Positions 3,646 to 6,512 of a DNA stretch of 6,512 nt are shown in pieces. The position numbers and the translations under genes were made by a program. The stretch is from Deltaproteobacteria bacterium. Its GTDB lineage: Bacteria; Desulfobacterota; Anaeroferrophillalia; Anaeroferrophillales; Tharpellaceae. A model generated the notes under the pieces. It was not told the origin of the DNA. It made no database searches and worked only from the letters and a program-made list of their open reading frames with translations. The DNA lies in NCBI GenBank assembly GCA_030633185.1, contig DAOVTG010000143.1, positions 1 through 6,512 of the forward strand, in the 5' to 3' direction. Each line of letters starts with the position of its first letter. The first letter of the stretch is position 1.

Positions 3646-6512
3646 ATGGCGAATCAGTCTCTGCTTCAACTTCCCAATACATTCAGAGCCTTTTATGGGG
3701 CTTTTTCCGGTTTGCATCCGATTCAGGAACAGGCGATCGGGCCGGTTTTAGCAAATCGTGACCTGATTATTCAAGCGGCTACCGGTTCCGGCAAAACCGA
3801 GGCCGTGCTCGCCCCCTCTCTTGAGAGAATAATCAGTTCCGGATTGTCGGAAACGATTATCTATATTGTTCCGACCCGGGCCTTGGCTTTTGATCTGCGG
3901 CGGCGGTTTGCCACTCTTTTAAGCGAACGTTTAGGCTTAAACTTCGCAATTCGCACCGGAGATGTAAAATCTAATGGCGGCGGTTGCCCTGATCTTATGT
4001 TGACAACCCCGGAATCTCTGGATGTGATGCTCGGCAGTGCCAACCTGGAGCTCCAGGCTTTTCTTTTGCGGGTGCGCACGGTTATTATTGATGAAGTTCA
4101 CCCATTTGTCCACCAATACCGGGGCCAGCAACTGGTTTATCTCTTGCACAGGTTGGAACAGCGTACCGGTAAAACTCTGCAAAAAATTGCCCTTTCAGCA
4201 ACCATCGCCGATCCCGATACGGTGGCCCGGTTTTTTAATTTCAAGCCGGACTTCAAACTTTTAACCGACAGTGTCAGTCGCCGGATTCTACCCCGTTTGC
4301 TGCATTTGAAAAATGATGAAAGCGACTTGGTCAACCTGGTCGGAGACCTCTCTCGGGAGTGGAAATATCAAAAAATCCTGATTTTTGCTAATAGCCGGGG
4401 GCGCTGCGATAAAATTTTCACCCTTTTAAACGGGCAAGGCCAATTCCAGGGCGTAGCGGAACTTCATTACTCCAATCTTAATGCCAAAGAACGGCTCAAT
4501 GTTGAGCAACGTTTTCGCAGTCAAAGTCGATCGCTCTGTGTCGCCACCAGCACTCTGGAACTGGGGATTGATGTTGGCGACGTTGATGCGGTACTGCTTT
4601 TCGAACCGCCGGACTCGGTTTCAGCTTTTCTGCAACGGATTGGGCGCTCGAATCGACGCCGGAAGACAATTCACTTCTGGGGGATTTGCCAAGGCCCGCG
4701 AGCGGGCAAACAACTGCTTCGTTTTTTGGCCCTGCTGCATCTGGCTGGCGAGGGCAAAGTCGAAGCCCCGCTCGCCAAAGTTTTGCCCAGCGTTTTAAGT
4801 CAACAGATTATCTCGTGTCTCTACGAAAAAAAGCGGCTCTCGCTCGGGGCATTACAAAAACTTTTTTCAGGTTTTCCGGAAGCCGATAGAGAGTTATCAG
4901 ACGATTTAGAGCAAAATTTGCCGCTGCAAGATATTTTCAACTCTCTAATCAAGAAAAAATGGTTGAAAAAGGCGGCAGTCAAAGGTCTTTATGATGGCGG
5001 CTGGTTTTATTGGGATGCCTTGGTCGAGCATCGCATCTGGAGCAATTTTCCGGAAAATGAAGAGGAGTACCGGCTTGAGGTCGGCAATGATTCGGTAGCC
5101 GATATCCCTAAATCAATTGTCAGACAATTTGAGCCGGGTGATTGTGTTCTCCTGGCTGGCCGGCGTTTACGTATTTTATCGATTGATGAGGGTGAATGTA
5201 AAAAGGTCAAGGCTGAACCAACTCAGCAAGAGGCCAAAGAACTCTCCTGGCTGGGGCTGGGAGGTCAAGTCTCTTACGAAGTCGCGCAAGCCATGCGCAT
5301 AGTTTTAAAATCCTCTCCCGATAAAGAGCGTCAGGCAGATCTCGGTCTCTTCTCCCGAACCCGTAAACTTTTGCGCCTGGAATTGGCGACTGATATGAGG
5401 GCGGTACGACTGGATAACGGTATTGAGGTCGTTCGCGAAGAGAGTGGCACATATTATTATCGAACCTTTATCGGCTCCATCGGCAACCTGATTCTGGCCT
5501 GGAGTATCAAGGAATTTTATGCCGAAAAGATTGAGAATCTCAGCGTCGTCTCCGATGAAATCGGCATCTTCTGCTCCCATCAAATTAAATTTGAAAAACT
5601 TCGCCTGCCCCTGACCGACGAAGACTTTAGTCAATGGCTTAAGCGTCATTTCAAAGTAATGCGATCGCTGTTCCCGCTTAACGCATTTTGTACTACACTG
5701 CCAAACTCGCTGATTTTACAGGAACTTAACAGTTTTATCCGGGATTATCGGGTAATCGATTTTTTCAACCGCTGCCGGGATTGTTCATCCGAAATCGTTG
5801 CCGGCGACCCGGCAAACCTTGACCAGCAGCCCCATAGCGCAAAAAAGAGGGCACGGTTAATTGATCTCCCGAACCAAGTTGAACCATTGCTGGTGTGGGA
5901 GAAAAATCGCCGCAAAAACAGCTCTTTACCAACTCCACATTTGCGGAAAAATCTGCATTATCAAATCCGGGCTCTAACCGGAACTATGATTGGTGAGTAT
6001 TTCTGTTATCAACAATGCCGCCGCCGGTTCTGCTGCAAATTTCTGCCCGAATCGGATCAGCCGCGCAGTAAACAATCTGATCGAGATCATGCACTAACCG
6101 CCCAGCGCTTAGAGCGAGGGCGGCAATTTGAAGCGGAGATCATATCCCACCTCAAATCCCAAAACAAGATCTGTAACCTCGCAGCAGATGATGATTCAGG
6201 CAAGAGCCAACAGCTAAAGGATCGTTTCGCCGAAACAATTGATTGCTTACAACAAATAAGCCAAGCGGATATTGCCGCCTCACGCTATCTATACCAACCG
6301 GTTTTACTGGTTGATAATATTTTATCACTGCCGGGACATTTTTTTAACCAGTCCGACGACAATGAAATATTTTTGCCCGGAATCGGTATTCCTGATTTAA
6401 TTCAAGTCATTACTGAAGCACCGCGAACACCCGATATGACACCGGAGATAACCGCAAAAACAGCAAAAATCTATCTTCAGATCGGAGATATTAAAAGCAC
6501 TCTCCAGCCCCG
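3646..6512 (+). CDS. Lhr-like superfamily 2 helicase fused to a Cas4/RecB-like nuclease (3' partial)
   Basis: The frame from ATG 3646 is open for 955 codons to the window edge. AAGG at 3637-3640, overlapping the previous stop, gives a ribosome site 5 nt before the ATG. Helicase motifs in order: Gln27 in LHPIQEQAI; motif I AATGSGKTE (44-52); Ia VPTRALAFDL (75-84); TTPESL (120-125); motif II DEVH (149-152); III SAT (184-186); IV LIFANSRGRCD (245-255); V VATSTLELGIDVGDVD; VI QRIGRSNRR (330-338). Then come a probable winged-helix region (about 380-450) and an Lhr-type strand set, VLLAGRRLRILSID (501-514). From about 783 a PD-(D/E)XK nuclease of the Cas4/RecB type follows: YFCYQQCRRRFCC, ERGRQFE (Glu829), YLYQPVLLV, GIPDLIQV (Asp917) and IGDIKST (Asp948, Lys950). 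The catalytic set is therefore intact, and the C-terminal Cys residues of an Fe-S site would lie beyond the window. It probably unwinds and cuts DNA, working with the DUF2791 ATPases. The helicase part resembles BREX BrxHI. Confidence 0.88.
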   Translation, partial: MANQSLLQLPNTFRAFYGAFSGLHPIQEQAIGPVLANRDLIIQAATGSGKTEAVLAPSLERIISSGLSETIIYIVPTRALAFDLRRRFATLLSERLGLNFAIRTGDVKSNGGGCPDLMLTTPESLDVMLGSANLELQAFLLRVRTVIIDEVHPFVHQYRGQQLVYLLHRLEQRTGKTLQKIALSATIADPDTVARFFNFKPDFKLLTDSVSRRILPRLLHLKNDESDLVNLVGDLSREWKYQKILIFANSRGRCDKIFTLLNGQGQFQGVAELHYSNLNAKERLNVEQRFRSQSRSLCVATSTLELGIDVGDVDAVLLFEPPDSVSAFLQRIGRSNRRRKTIHFWGICQGPRAGKQLLRFLALLHLAGEGKVEAPLAKVLPSVLSQQIISCLYEKKRLSLGALQKLFSGFPEADRELSDDLEQNLPLQDIFNSLIKKKWLKKAAVKGLYDGGWFYWDALVEHRIWSNFPENEEEYRLEVGNDSVADIPKSIVRQFEPGDCVLLAGRRLRILSIDEGECKKVKAEPTQQEAKELSWLGLGGQVSYEVAQAMRIVLKSSPDKERQADLGLFSRTRKLLRLELATDMRAVRLDNGIEVVREESGTYYYRTFIGSIGNLILAWSIKEFYAEKIENLSVVSDEIGIFCSHQIKFEKLRLPLTDEDFSQWLKRHFKVMRSLFPLNAFCTTLPNSLILQELNSFIRDYRVIDFFNRCRDCSSEIVAGDPANLDQQPHSAKKRARLIDLPNQVEPLLVWEKNRRKNSSLPTPHLRKNLHYQIRALTGTMIGEYFCYQQCRRRFCCKFLPESDQPRSKQSDRDHALTAQRLERGRQFEAEIISHLKSQNKICNLAADDDSGKSQQLKDRFAETIDCLQQISQADIAASRYLYQPVLLVDNILSLPGHFFNQSDDNEIFLPGIGIPDLIQVITEAPRTPDMTPEITAKTAKIYLQIGDIKSTLQP

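Noticed and set aside
5305..5649. 114-residue open frame on the - strand, with others at 5207-5452, 3937-4182 and 4481-4798
   Set aside because: All lie inside the helicase-nuclease frame, whose motifs are continuous and in order. The alternative products have no recognisable motif or ribosome site.
5992..6512. A CRISPR-Cas adaptation locus because of the Cas4-like domain
   Set aside because: The domain is fused to an Lhr-type helicase, there are no repeats or cas1/cas2 in view, and Cas4-like nucleases are common outside CRISPR systems.
2..6512. A standard complete BREX locus
   Set aside because: Only the BrxD-like and BrxHI-like parts are visible. PglX, PglZ and BrxC are not in the window, and two DUF2791 genes plus a nuclease fusion are not the layout I know.

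Overview
The window is a stretch of bacterial chromosome at roughly 50% G+C, coding almost wall to wall on the + strand. It carries two tandem P-loop ATPases of the DUF2791 (BREX BrxD-like) type, a tiny basic protein, an AAA_14/DUF4143 ATPase, and a very long open frame for an Lhr-like superfamily 2 helicase that runs off the right edge and ends in a Cas4/RecB-like nuclease domain. There is no rRNA, tRNA, CRISPR array or transposase. The organism cannot be named from this. The style suggests a Gram-negative such as a Desulfobacterota member, but that is a low-confidence impression.

Layout: (1) 2-829, C-terminal 275 residues of a DUF2791-type ATPase whose N-terminus and Walker A lie left of the window. 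(2) 833-2080, a complete 415-residue paralogue starting 3 nt after the first gene's stop. (3) 2091-2315, a 74-residue Lys-rich orphan. (4) 2316-2426, the only sizeable intergenic gap, holding a good sigma70-type promoter and three short palindromes. (5) 2427-3638, a 403-residue DUF4143 ATPase with clearly lower G+C than its flanks. (6) 3646 to the window end, at least 955 residues of a helicase-nuclease fusion, still open at 6512.

Interpretation: the two DUF2791 ATPases and the Lhr-like helicase form a module known from BREX loci (BrxD with BrxHI in type 2 and type 6) and, as I recall, from TerB-linked DNA-processing operons. Here the module has a doubled ATPase and a nuclease fused to the helicase. 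No BREX methylase (PglX), phosphatase (PglZ) or BrxC is visible, so this is better read as a candidate defence or DNA-processing operon of a different or variant type. The low-G+C piece at about 2081-3640, with its own promoter, looks like a cassette placed between the second ATPase and the helicase. It may now also help transcribe the helicase, which starts only 7 nt after it.
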